NCBI RefSeq assembly: GCF_036370855.1
Contig: NW_026991456.1
Span: forward strand, 4,216,001 to 4,280,000
Length of the DNA: 64,000 bases
Direction: 5' to 3'
Origin: Dromaius novaehollandiae
Taxonomy: Eukaryota > Chordata > Aves > Casuariiformes > Dromaiidae
Shown: piece by piece, positions 20,160-31,836 of the stretch
Numbering within the stretch: the stretch's first letter is position 1
Layout: each line of letters starts with the position of its first letter
The notes under the pieces: model-generated
Told to the model about the DNA's origin: nothing
Databases searched by the model: none
What the model saw: only the letters and a program-made list of their open reading frames with translations
Position numbers and translations under genes: made by a program

Positions 20160-22401
20160 CCTACCCTGGCTTCTGGGGCTGCCTACTTTGCTTCTTCAGG
20201 TACTATGTCGGCCCTTTGCAGGCATGGCTGAGGATTTCAGGTGAGGTAGAATGGGTGATCAGAATGGTGTTTCAGTTGTTGTAGGGCTGGTCAGCGCTAC
20301 CTGGCAGCATAGTAACTTTGTCTTGGTTTTCCAGGTGCCATGGGTGTCCCCACAGCAATGATGTTGGAATCTGGAGTTGGTGCGGCACAGGTGAGCACAA
20401 CATCGGTGGCGCTTTGGTGGAGGGTGCTCTTCAGCTGGAGCTGGCTGGCATGGGGGTGATCTCCCGTGCTCTGGTTTGGCAGGCAATGAAGGCGAATGTG
20501 GTGACCGAAGGAAGATCAGAGAGGATGTGGCTGCCATTGAGGATGCCTCTTGAGGACCAATGGTGTGACGCACAGCACTGCAAAAGCTAAGGTGAGGAGC
20601 AAAGTGTCGATGTGTCTTGGGTGTGTGTGCTGACATACAGTGTAGTATGGAGAACTCTTCTGGATGAGTGCTGTGTGTGAGGCAGAGGCAGTGGGGTGTG
20701 CATGGCAGAAAGTGAGGGTGTGGTAGGCAGAGCAGCTCCAGCCTGTGTCTGTGTTGTTGAGTAGTTTATGGGGTGTGTGTTGTAGCTGTGGTATCTTTTG
20801 CTCAGGTCTTGATGTCGCTCTTGTTTGCGCTCAAGGAGCATGGCCCATGCTCTGCAGCGCTAGCGCGGCAGGCATCCATTGTCTTTTGCCTGGCCCGACT
20901 CATCAGCATTGTGCTAATGGATAGCACCTTGTTCTGTGCAGGCAGCTAAAAGGGGTGGCGTGTCACTCTGGTTTTGCATCGTGGCCATTTGCAGCCATCA
21001 TTGAGGCCTCCTTGGCCGTTCCTCTTCTGAGGCCGCTCTTGTTTTGCACCTTCCTGGCATCCTTTCAGGATTTTCTTCCCTGCATCGTCAGAGCCTCAGG
21101 TCTTCCTTGCTGGCTTCTTCTGCATCACTCTTCCCAGCTTTGCTGGCCCCTTTCCATCACAGGCAGTAGCGTCTGACTCTTCCGTGGGCTCATCCGGAGC
21201 ATCAGAGCTGTGTGGTTGTGGCATTGTAGGGCTTTTTGGCTGGCAGCATCTTATGCATGGGAATAGTTCTTTTTGCATAGGGCTTTCCTTCATGTTTGTG
21301 TCTGTGTGTCTGTTCGGGGCTGGAGCTGCCTTGCCTGTGGGTGTTAGGAATGATAGTGCGTGGAGTGTGGCAGTGATGGGCTGGGACAGTGATTGGTCAG
21401 CATCTGTGTGTTCCATTTTACATTGCTTTTTTGCAGATGCGGATTAGTGTTTGGATCTCTTGAGGGAGATGGAGGAAGGAAGGGGAATGCCGTAAGAAGG
21501 TGAGCTAGAGATTCCTTGTTGGAAGGAGTGTTGTGGTCAGTGGTTCCCTGGTTAATTTTTGCTTTGTGCTTGTAGGTGTGGAGCCTTGTGGAGAGCAAGT
21601 TGCTTGCGTCCGGGAGGAGCAGGGCAAGGTGAGTGTTGGTCTGAGAGAGGAGGCAGAGCCCAGTGTAGGGCTGTTGTCTCGTTGGCGCTGTTCTGGTTTT
21701 ACAGGTGCCTGGTGGGCCTTGGCGTGGCGGCCAATGGCCCAGCAGTCAAGATGGGTGAGCAGAGCAGGCAAAGGTGTTGTAGTGAGGTACTGTTGTGGTG
21801 GGGTGTGGTTTTGGCATCACCTCAAGGTGTGGTTGTCTCAGGTTTTGCAGGAAGTTGTGAAGAGGAGAAGTAGAGTGCTGAGAAGAGCCCGAGCAGGTAA
21901 GAGGGGGAGCTTGTTGGGTCAGAATCTGATGGCGTGGTAGGGTGATGCCGGGTTGCCTCTTGGTGATGTCTTTTGCTGTGCTTTTTCAGGTATGGTGTGG
22001 GCCTTTCCCAAGCGTGGCTGAGGATTTCAGGTGAGCGGATTGGTGTTGGGCATTGTAGGGCTGGTGAGCGCTGCCTGCCAGAAGAGTGGCTTCATTATTT
22101 TGTTTTTTCCAGGTGCCATGGGCTTCCCCCCAGCCAGGATGCTGGTGTTTGGAATTGGCGCAGTTCAGGTGAGCGGAGCACCCATGGTGCTTTGGTGGAG
22201 AGTGCTCTTGCAGGTGAGGCTGGAGCCAACTGGCACGGGGGTGACTACTTGTGCTCTGGTGTGGCAGGTGAAGGCAAATGTGGCAAGCAAAGGAAGATCG
22301 GAGAAGATGGGTCTGCCATTGAGGATGGCTCTTGAGGACCGATGGTGATGCAGAGCACCGGAAGAGCTAAGTTGATGGGCAAAGGGTGTTGGGGTGTCTT
22401 G

Positions 22402-22439
<38 letters not shown>

Positions 22440-23090
22440 CAGGTGTGTGCTGACGTTCAGTGTAGAGTGGAGGGTGGTTCGGGATGTGTGTGTGCATGAG
22501 GCAGTGGGGTGTGCATGGCAGAAAGTGAGGATGTGCTAGGCAGAGCGGCTCCAGCCTGTGTCTGTGTTGTTGTGCAGTCTGTGGTGTGTGTTGTAGCTGT
22601 ACTCTCTTTTGCTCAGGTCTTGATGTTGCTCTTGCTCGTTGTGCTCAAGGAGCACAGCCCGTGCTCTGCAGCACTAGCATGGCAGGCATCCACTGTCTTT
22701 TTGCCTGGCCTGACTCGTCAGCATTGCTCCAATGGATTGTGTCTTGTTCTGTGCAGGCAGCTAAAAGGGGGTGGTCTGTTGCTCTGACTCCACATCGTGG
22801 CCGTTTGCAGTCAGTCATCTTTGCAGCCATCATCGAGGCCTCACTGGCCACACCTCTTCTGAGCCCGCTCTTGTTGTGTGTCTTCCTGGCGCCCTTTCAG
22901 GGTTTTCTCCCCAGTGTTGTCACAGCCTCAGGTCTTTCTTGCTGGCCTCTTCTGCATTGCTTTTCCCAGCTTTGCTGGCCCTTTTCCGTCACGGGTGGTG
23001 GCATCTGACTCTTTCATGGGCTCGTCCAGGGCATCAGAGCTGCACGGTTGTGGCGTCATAGGTCTTTCTGGCTGGCAGTGTCTTCTGTGC
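20160..23090. repeat. Internal ~1.8-kb tandem duplication with exon-like modules
   Basis: Two diverged copies, roughly 20160-21260 and 21960-23090, share ordered blocks. One is GCTGAGGATTTCAG followed by GTGAG (20240 and 22030). Others are a TTTCCAG-GTGCCATGG block (about 20335 and 22113), a GAAGGAAGATCRGAGA-type block, and a GCAGCCATCATYGAGGC block (about 20993 and 22827). Many blocks are bounded by AG before and GTGAG/GTAAG after, like short exons of 40-60 bp. Joined frames hit stops, so a protein is not supported. A spliced non-coding RNA or a decayed gene is possible. Confidence 0.6.
22404..22440. repeat. (TG)n(CG)n microsatellite
   Basis: About 15 TG units followed by four GC units. The other copy (56786-56824) is one dinucleotide longer. 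Confidence 0.95.
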
Positions 23091-24045
23091 TGCCATTTTT
23101 TGTGTGTGTTTGGGGGGGGGGGGGGGAAGTTGGGGGGTGTGTAGTAATGGCAGTCACCAGAGCAGAATAATGTATCTATGAAACTTCTTGGGGGGGTTTC
23201 AGTAAGAAGTAAAAGTATTCTTTTCTTTAAACTCTTTTTTGATTGAGTGGCCATTTGGGGGGATTCTTATTTAAGCCAGGACAGTGTTACCTTTAAAAAA
23301 GGATGGAAGGAGATGGTTCTGTTAGTAGGGGTGATGAATGGCTGGGGTGGGAGTGAGTGGGCAGTTGTTTGGTTGTTGGGTGGGGTTGTTAGTGTGTCTA
23401 ACCTTGTATGCATGTTCTTTTCTTTTTTCAGGTTCTAGTTAGAATTTCTTAGATTTTTTTTAAAAAAAAAACAAACCAGACAAAAAACCAAAAAAACCCA
23501 ACCAACCAAAGACCCACACAGCTGGGGTTCTGCTCCCAGCTGGGTTTCTTTTCCCCCCTGAGTCCCCAATGCTCTGCGAGGTGGTGATCAATCATTGCCT
23601 GCGTGGGTGTGGAGCTTCGGCTCGGAGCTGGGTGTTTTCTAGGCAGGGCGGTTTTTGGAGGCGCTTGGTCACCCTGTTACTGGGAGCTGTCCAAAAACCT
23701 GGAGGTGCACTTGCCTGTTTCTGCAGGAATGTAGAGTATGTGCTGGCTGATGTATTGGTGAGATTAGAGATGGATGCTGAAGAGTATGTGCAGGTGATGT
23801 AGATGTGGGCTTGTTTGTTACGTTTTGTGTGTTGTGAGGATAGAAGCCCAAGAGTTGCTGATGATGCAACGACGAGTGTTCTGCTCTGCTCTCTGCTCTG
23901 TGCGCTGTGGTCTGTAATCTCTGTGGTCTGCACTTTGTGCTTTGCTCTTTCTGCTCTCCGCTGTGCTCTTTGCTTTTCTTCTTTGCTCTTTAATCTGTGC
24001 TTTGCTCTCTGTTTTCTTCTGTCTTCTTTTTCTCTAGCATACCAG
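23091..24045. other. Low-complexity GT-, G-, A- and CTCTG-rich DNA
   Basis: Includes a G run at about 23111-23126, an A/T run at 23451-23470 and a TCTGCTCTTTGC-rich stretch (23880-24035). No gene is supported. Confidence 0.6.
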
Positions 24046-24102
24046 CTGGGAGTAAATAATTATTACTCTACAATTAAAATAAAAAAAATTATTTACTCCC
24101 AG
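24046..24102. repeat. Perfect 16-bp inverted repeat (hairpin)
   Basis: CTGGGAGTAAATAATT at 24046-24061 is mirrored by its exact reverse complement at 24087-24102, with a 25-bp AT-rich loop. It could be a tiny MITE-like remnant or a stem-loop at the end of a transcript. Confidence 0.85.
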
Positions 24103-24374
24103 ATAGTATCCTACTCTTGCTAATGAATTCATTAAATATGCAAATTAAGCCTTCCCATACTTATTTCTTTTTAGACACATATACAAATAATAAAATGTGT
24201 ATGCACTGTATATATACATACATACAGTCATACACATATACACCTTAGGCTTAGAGAGCTACCCTTAGCAGGTTACATAGCCAGTTTAGGGGTGACAGGG
24301 CAAGGAGTAAGGGTGACTACAAGTTCAAGGTAGCAGGTCAGAGGTTGGGGTTACGCTCAGAGCCATCAAGGCAG

Positions 24375-24622
24375 AGTGGGAGGGTTAGGGTTAGAGCCAT
24401 TTAGGGTTGGGGTTGGGTTTGGGGTTAGGGTTGGGATTAAGAGTTGTTAGGGGTTGGAGTTAGGGTTTTAGGGTTAGGGGGTTTAGAGGGTTGGAGTCAG
24501 GGCCATTAAGGGTTTAGGGTTAGAGGGTTAGGGTCTGCCATTTAGGGTTGTGGTTAGGGCTGGTTGGGCTTAGGTTAGGGCCAGTTGGGGGAGGGGGATT
24601 GGGGTGGGGTTGGGGGTTAGTT
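24375..24622. repeat. Degenerate telomere-like TTAGGG repeats
   Basis: Roughly a dozen GTTAGGG/TTTAGGG words, all in the G-rich-strand-forward orientation, separated by variant words such as TTGGGG and interrupted by GAGCCATTTAGGG and GCCATTAAGGG modules. This is far more than chance, but decayed. It resembles interstitial or subtelomeric telomere-like DNA. Confidence 0.75.
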
Positions 24623-24932
24623 AGTAGGCAAAAAATGTATTGGTAACTGCAATACAGAAAGAAGCACTAGTGTTTCAGAGTGCTGTTGTTGCCTTTTAAA
24701 TAAGCTATCTCATCTTTCTGGGCTTTCTTATCTGACCTGAAAAATAGGAACAGTACTCCCTTGTATCACAGGTCATTTCAATGTGTAATTAAAGAAGTCT
24801 AGTCAGAAGCTATGATGAAAATGCCCCATACTTGTGACTACTGAGAAAATAAATTGTGTGTTGCCAGTTTCCCATTACTTCTAGGGGTTGAATCAGTTTC
24901 TTGTTGGGAGATAACACGAGTGTGCTACCAGC
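24623..24932. other. Spacer before the olfactory-receptor relic
   Basis: No recognised element. Confidence 0.5.
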
Positions 24933-25929
24933 ATGCCTGAGAGGAATCACTATGAGGCCATTGAGGTTTATCCTCTCTGGACTAACAAAGCCAAGAGGTG
25001 AAGGTGACTTGCTTTTTTTTAAGCACATTAATAGGGAATCTTGGAATGATCACGCAGATCAAGGTTGATCCCCCGGCTTCATACACAGCGTACCTTTTCC
25101 TCGGTAGCTTGGCTTTTGTGGCTTTCTGTTACTGCTCAGCTATCTCCCCAAGGTTGCTGGTGAACTCTTCAGCAGTGAGGAGAGCCATTTCAATCAGTGC
25201 CTGTGTGGCACAGCTATTCACTTTTCTCCTCGGGGCTCGTGCTAAGTGTCTCCTGCTGGCAGTAATGGCATATGACTGCGTGTGGCTGTCTGTAACCTTC
25301 TACTTTATGCAACTGTCATGTCCTCAAAAGCCTATACACAGATGGTAATCATCTCCTATTTCATTGGCTTTGTCCATGCACTTGCACAAACTATCTCCAC
25401 CTTCACACCCTCTTTCTGTGACTCCAGTGTTGTCAGTCATTACTTCAGTGACTTTCCCCCTATGATCCAGCTTTCATGCTCTGACACCTATAGCAACGAG
25501 ATGGTACTTCATATTTTTGGTACATTTCATGGCATCTTCGCATCTCTGGCAATTCTAATCTCCTGTATCTATCTCATCTCCACCATCTTGAGGATCCACT
25601 CCTCCAAGGGCAGATGCAAAGCCTTCTCCACCTGTGCTTCCCATCTGAGAGCTGTCTTGTTGTTTTATGGGACTACCGTTTTTATGTATGTTAGGCCAAT
25701 GTCCAGCTACTCATTGGACTGAGATAAATGGGCCTCTCTGATCTATTCAGTGGAGACTGCGGTGCTGAATCCTATAATCTACAGCCTAAGGAATAAGGAG
25801 GTGAAGGATGCTCTGAGGAGAGTTTTAGGTCATAGTAGAGAAAATTCAGAAGAATTGTTAGAAAGAGAACTTTGGGGAAAATTTATCAAAACCTTGATAC
25901 GAAGAGTAGGACTTCCAGGGAAGACTTGA
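24933..25929 (+). pseudogene. Olfactory receptor pseudogene
   Basis: A relic of an intronless class II odorant receptor (seven-transmembrane GPCR of the sensory neuron membrane). The frame from 24998 shows GNLGMI at the end of TM1, a SLAFV-FCYCS TM2 block and MAYDC, where the family has the MAYDRY motif (Arg replaced). The frame then shifts near 25285 into one with a CNLLLY block, SYFIGF, FSTCASHL in TM6 and PMSSYS. A TGA at 25720-25722 interrupts it. Downstream are NPIIYSLRN of TM7 and a C-tail ending at 25929. The first 60 or so bases are also scrambled. Motifs such as GNLGMI point to the OR5/8/9-type group. It cannot encode a receptor. Confidence 0.88.
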
Positions 25930-28900
25930 TCAGCTTCTAAGGGTGAGATTTGGAAAGGTACTTAACTGTTAGAAGTGATTTTAGGTAGACTTTTAACTGG
26001 TTGTATCTTCAATTTTTATCTTGAAAGATTGTGTTCCTCTGCTACTGAAACCTGGAGGAATCCTTGCTTTCAACTTCCAAGTTCCAAGCACAAACAGGAC
26101 TCCTGGCTGAGGAGCGTGTGGCACAGCATTTCAGTTCTCTGTTCTATTAGGAACGTTCGCCCTTATAGGAAAACCACCAGTCCATGGAGACGAGAAAAAG
26201 CTTTCAAAGATATTCAAGAGGAGAAAAGAAATGTGATTTGAATTTTATGGCCATTTCTGCTACGTCTTCAGTAAATGAAAGGAGTAGCCTCTTCCAGTGT
26301 AACACGAAGAACCTGAAGTTCTGGAAAGGAAGTCTTAGAGAACGGACACCTGTGTTTTCACCCCCTCCCCCCCCCCCAAACACTAGGGAAAGTAACTCTC
26401 CCTCTTCTGTCAAATCTCTCTCTTCCGTCAGTCATGACTGCCACCTTTTTTCCTATTCTGCCTGGAAACATGAAAAAATCACAGAAATTCAAGAAAGGTT
26501 TACTTCTAATTTTGCTACTATTGTAAAGTAACAGGAACTTATTCCTGCTTTTCACCTCTACGTATCATCAGTTAACTTGAGGCAACTGAGTGAACTGGTA
26601 GTTATTTTAGGGACATTGGACATAATTTGAAATTTAATCAAGCTGAAGTGTTCTTTCACTCCAAAAAAAGAATACTGAAATAAGATTGTGACTTACCAAC
26701 TACACATCTGTCGTCAATGTGGCTTTGAGAATAAATGCCAAATCACTTCTGGCAGTTGAGAAAGTTGGGAAAGGCTTTGGCATCCTTTTATCGATTCAAC
26801 TAAGCTAGCTCTAGGGATAGGTGTTCTATCACTAATAGATGTTCCATCCCTTCTGGCTGAGTTTATGAATATTGTCCCTCAGTTGGCAGAAGGAGTTTAG
26901 ATCTTTATTGAGCTGAAAGTGATGGAATGAATCTCAGACAGGTGAGAGGTCCCTGCTTCTGCATGAATGAGGCTTACAGTCAAAGTGGGATGGAAAGAGG
27001 TCTTGCAGATTCCCTTTGCATTCCACTGCATGACTGCTAGGGCTTTTATTTCCCTGACTTCCTCTCCTTAAAGCTGTGCATAGAGATAGCAAAGCTTGTG
27101 TCCCTATGATCATCTATGGCACACTAAAGAAGGATTTTACAAGTCTCTCTTTGTCAAACTGCTGCCAGCATATTTTACACTGAGAGGTAACGTGACTGAG
27201 AAACATAATTGTTTTTGCCCAAAGACACATGGCTAAGGAGAAAACTTATCTTCAGTATGTTATAGTCTGAATTTTGATCAAGTAGTGATGATTAAAGGTC
27301 ATTGCTATCTCAGAAGCCATTTATCTCAAGAATGCTAAAATTAGAATATGCACAGGGTAGTAAAAACATTTGGACTATGTGCACTATTATCCCACTGGCC
27401 TGACAGTCCTAAAAAGTAGGAAAAAGAATGTGACAGTGTAACCTTTTGGTCCTGCTATTTGTCATCCTTCTGTTGCTGCAGAGGCTGAAGCTCAAGGTTT
27501 ATCTCTTGTTTCTGATTATTAAGTTTCATCAGATATGTGAAGTTCACAGTTTTTATACTTATCAATGTTGCACTGTCCTTATCTTGAACAGAGATGTGAG
27601 GGTTTTTTTAAGCCAGATTTCTGAGTTGTCCAAAACTGTCTTTTTCAGTGGACTGCCAGCTCAAAGGAAGGAAATAGCTTGAAAAGAAATCATAGACATC
27701 ATTTGGTCATCAAAGAGCTTACCTCCACAGCAGTGAGTCACATCTGCACACCTTCTCTCTCTGTGCTGATGTTTAAGATATTCAAAGCCATCTAGAGCTA
27801 AGCCTCAGCAGAACTGGCAGCATGTTTCAATCAAGAATCAAAATCTCAAACCTAAATATGCTTTCTGACAAATATCATCAAAAAGAACAGATTTTCATAA
27901 GCCCTGCATTCATCTATCCCTTAGTCTCCACCTAGAGAAACCCAGACAAAATTAGGGAATTTAAAATGTTAAAGATCTGATGTCTCTTCAAAGCTACAGT
28001 TTGCTTTTCTAAGAAAGCCTTATGATCCACCATCTAGAATCCTGTTCTTCTTCTTTCCTTCCCAAAAATTTCAGTTCCAGTAGGAGATTTGGGAAAATTC
28101 CTGCCGAATGACTTGTCATGACAGCAATGCTAAAGTCAGTCAATGTGTGGTAGAACAGCATTGCCTAGAGTCAGGAGGTCCTAGGGGCATTTGGGGTTTC
28201 CCTGTTGCAAGCAGGTGAGGAAAACTCAATGAATCAAGAACAGTACTATTAAGAATTTTAGGAAAATTGTCAGTGTTCAGCTGGGACTTAGGTTATATTC
28301 CAGTATGGAGAGAGATTCAATCCCCGTATTTCTACTGGGATACCTAGTCCTTAGGTTTTTGTAGTGTAAAGCACTGGAGGACCGGCCAAAGTATGAAACT
28401 TCATCCAGTCTTTAAACAAAGCTGTGAAAAATATCCCGATAATTAAACTGGATTGTGGCTCCAACATTGATTGGCATGCAATCATGCTTGGATTGCTGCT
28501 CTGATAAATTATAAAGCTCAGCTATGCCATAAGGTCAAGGCCTTGGAAAGGTGGTAGCAGTGTAGTTATAGCTCCGTATGGGCTACAAAGTCCATTAACA
28601 GGGCAGAGTAGCCCTGATTTCAGCTTTGCTGAAATATGAACATAATGGTTAGGCTGCAGCTGTGCCAACTTGGTAAGACCTGGCCTAGCTCCATGGACCT
28701 GCCACCATCCTGACCTTTGTGACTGCAACCTGTAAACATACAAATAACAAATCCAGATCCTGGCAGAAGAAAGTAAGAGAGTTTTCTCTCTTTAATGAAG
28801 TGGTGGCAAGCACTTAATGGCAACAGCAGCAGGAAAACTCAGCTTTTCATCTTTCCGGAGAGGAGGAGATACCACCAGATCATCCAGGTTTGGCTGAGAA

Positions 28901-29619
28901 AGGATTTCTCATTTGCTTGCATCCCTGTTGTGAAGGAAAATTGGCCATTTTCCGCTCAAGAATAAGTTGGGACGATTCACCAAATAAAATACTTTCCCTT
29001 TAGAGGGTGAAAAATCTCATGCTGAAAGGGAAGGAATCATGAACAAAAAGGGAATCAGTCATCACTGTAAAGGTTCTGCCATTTTCACCTCCCGTTAAAA
29101 ATTATTGTTATTCTATTGGAGGTTACCAGTAACCTGGCTGATGCTCTCAAAGCTGAGTTCTTCTCATATGGGTGACTGAACTGAGGTTTCAGTTCTTGCT
29201 GAGGTCTGTTTCTAGCATAGGCTTCAAGGTATTGCATATGTACAAAACTATTCTCTCACTGACCTGTTTCATCTAGAAAGATAAGAGTAGGTACCATAGA
29301 TATCAAGCCAGTTTATTCCCCCCTTGAGCCAGATCTTCAGAAGTACTTGCCCATTTCAAGAAACAGACAACAGGATTAAAAACAGCCTATAATGGTTAGG
29401 TACACAAGGAAAATGCTTACCCTGCTTAGATACACAAAAGACCAGACTGCTTTTAGACACTGAGTTATCTTTGAATAGTTGGCTGTTGTTTATCTCCAAC
29501 CTACCAAACATTTTCTGCCCTATAACACAGCAACTAGCCATGGACTACTTGGGAAACTGAAGAAGGAAATTTCTGTCTCCTGCCCCAACGAGAGTGATCA
29601 AAAACTGGATTAGGTGCAA
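25930..29619. other. Intergenic DNA, no gene seen
   Basis: About 3.7 kb of average-composition sequence with only short frames (longest about 115 codons, crossing a poly-C run at 26366-26379). No repeat family, RNA gene or splice-coherent coding sequence was recognised. Confidence 0.55.
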
Positions 29620-29772
29620 ATTTGTAGACTCTCCATCTGTGCTGATACTTAAAATTCAGCTGGATAGGGCCTGAGCAATCTGATCTGCCTGAACCTGCTT
29701 TGAGGCGGAGGTTGGACTGGATGACCTCCAGAAATCCTTCCCAACTTAAATTATTCTATGCTTCTATCTGCA
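29620..29772 (+). mobile_element. CR1 LINE 3' fragment
   Basis: Shows the CR1 3' consensus words GGTTGGACTGGATGACCTCC and CCTTCCCAACTTAAATTATTC, ending in an ATTCTATGCTTCT degenerate terminal repeat. It is 5'-truncated. Confidence 0.85.
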
Positions 29773-31155
29773 GATTGAAAATGATCTTTTTATCTCTTAA
29801 ATGAGGAAATAGGCCTACCTTCCTTGCATGAAGGTGCGAGATATTTTGTGCACTATCGATCCCAGAAATAAACTCTTATTTTGAAAGCTTCAAACATTTA
29901 ATGCACCTTCATAATACTGAATAGCTTCCTTCTTCACTCCAAAGATATCTTACTGAAAACAAATCAGAAGATTTATCTAAATAGAAAAACTTCAGGACTT
30001 CAGACTTGCAATAGAGCCCCTCCCTGCTCCACCTCCCCAGATAAATGTCATTTGCTTAGATGTTCACAGAACTACGCAATTCAGTACTGCCTTTGGAGCA
30101 ACATCTCATTCTTTTCCCAGTATGCTGCAGCTGGCCTGGAGCCTGTGAAACATATGAATGAAGACCCTTCCCCTGATTCTGGCATGAGTTTAAGGACATC
30201 TCTATCTGCCAGAAAAACTAGCTTATTTGTGCTACTTAGAGGGCTTAGAGGTTGTTTGACAAACTGTTGGCCTTCAGAGCAGAGAGCTGAATTGGGTTAC
30301 TCAGCTGAAGAGTGATCTGCTCTGACCGTCCCTAGCAGGGAAAGTCATCAGTGGAGCTTAGACAGCAGAGATGTCACAGGCAACGCAGCCTTAGTTAGAC
30401 TGTGCTTACGGTGGCTGCTCGTGTCGTGGAGCAGGGGCAACTCCTGGGACAGTGCCCATACAGTGCCATGTGTAAGATGATGAGTGAGGGAAGCTAGTCT
30501 GTTTGGGCTACGCCATGAAGTCTGCAATGTATCTGCATTGGACTGAGTCCTGTTCTAGCCTGGATTAGACTGACAATGTAATGGATTTCTGAATTGTCAT
30601 CTAGACTATGTGAAAGCCGTGGTGTTCAGTGGATAGCTGGGTTAAGACTGGATGAACAGCTATTACTCGTCTGGGTTATTTATCTTTCTTTCATTTAGTC
30701 TTCTCTCACAATTTAGTCAGAAATATCTGAAACTTCCAGGGTGTTACAGGAAGCATGAAAATGTTTGCTTTCAGAAAATTTGTGCTTCTAGATCCTGCCA
30801 GAGTTGCTCTGGAAACTGACTGGTTATTTTTTAATAACACCTGTCAGTCTCAATGATAAATCTAGGGATATGGAATAATGGAACATATTCCTTCCTCATA
30901 CACTACATTTACACATTAAGGGGTCTGAGTGGTTCAGGATGTGAAGAATGTGTTGCTATGAGCGATGAACCCCAGCGAGAGGGAGTGTAGCCTTTTATGG
31001 GATCTTTACTCGAGGGAGCTAACATGTTCAGCTGGCAGAGTCAGAGTTAGATATCTGTCCATAGTCTAAGCAGCTCATAGTAAGACGTCACACAATGCGC
31101 CTTTGCTTTAAATGACCTCCTTCCTCTTTTCTTCCTCTTCCTCTTCTCCTATTAG
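29773..31155. other. Intergenic DNA upstream of the USP42-like gene
   Basis: No gene or repeat recognised. Frames are short and lack motifs. Confidence 0.5.
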
Positions 31156-31331
31156 GAATGAAATGCTGGCTGGCTTCAAAAGCATTGCTTTGCACTTGCA
31201 GATCCGAGCCCTTCCCTCAGAGCAGCTCGGAGAGGCAAGGTCAAAGTGGAGTACCATTTGGATACTTGGGTCCCCAAGAGGGGAAAAGACAACCCGCACC
31301 ACCGTGAACATGCCAGCGCAAACTGCACAAC
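31156..31331 (+). other. Exon-like segment of unknown gene
   Basis: A long pyrimidine tract (TTCCTCTTTTCTTCCTCTTC, about 31118-31150) ending in TATTAG precedes this segment, and CAACAG is followed by GTACGG. Two frames are open across it and neither matches a protein I recognise. It could be an alternative 5' exon of the USP42-like gene or chance. Confidence 0.25.
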
Positions 31332-31576
31332 AGGTACGGTGACAGCAGCATGCCCGTTTTTCTGAGTAGGCTTATTCTGCCTGGGAAGGAGGTGTGAGCC
31401 GTGCCGGCGGAAGCACAGCCCCCGCCCCCGCCGTGAGCAGGGCTGGGCAGTGGCCGCAGGCTGCGGATGGTGCCCGTCGGGTCCCTGGCGCCAGGTGAGC
31501 CCTGTCTCTGCAACGGCCCCGGGTCCTAAAGGGGGGCAGGGCCACGCCACCCCGGTACCTGCCCGTCACAGACACG

Positions 31577-31836
31577 CTGCGATCCGATTGGCTGCGCCGC
31601 ATCAGGACCGGCCCACTCGGCTGCTACGAGCCTCCTCATTGGCCGAGCTGCCCGCCGTCACAATGGCCCGCAGAGCTGGGGTCACTCTGCGGCAGAGAGG
31701 GCGGCGGCGCAGCAGCTCCTCGCGCGCTCTCTGCCCGGGTGCTCGCGGTTGCGCTGGCGGAAGCGAGCGTGGGCTCAGCGAGCCTTCTGGATAACTGGGC
31801 TCGTTCCTTTTCCAACTGGAATTGCGTGTGACAGAA
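31577..31836 (+). promoter_or_regulatory. Promoter/5' region of the USP42-like gene
   Basis: CpG-rich, TATA-less sequence with two ATTGG (inverted CCAAT) boxes at 31587-31591 and 31638-31642, about 250 and 200 bp before the start codon. GC-rich likely transcribed DNA follows. An AG at 31833-31834 just before the ATG could be a 3' splice site, so a non-coding first exon is possible. Confidence 0.5.

Larger units (their letters stand above)
9480..29614. repeat. Large segmental duplication, copy 1
   Basis: Everything from the end of array C to at least 29614 recurs at 43846-64000 in the same orientation. The offset grows from 34366 to 34386 through small length changes: a G-rich run at about 12480 (+13), a G run at 15133 (+2), a T run near 17985 (+1), a GT repeat at 22404 (+2), and single bases near 23800 and 26370. 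The right end of the duplication lies beyond what the window can show. Confidence 0.96.

Noticed and set aside
21096-21416. Minus-strand frame with a Lys-rich DGKGPAKLG segment repeated at 22928-23254
   Set aside because: Stops recur in the same places in both copies and no start, splice pattern or known family supports a protein.
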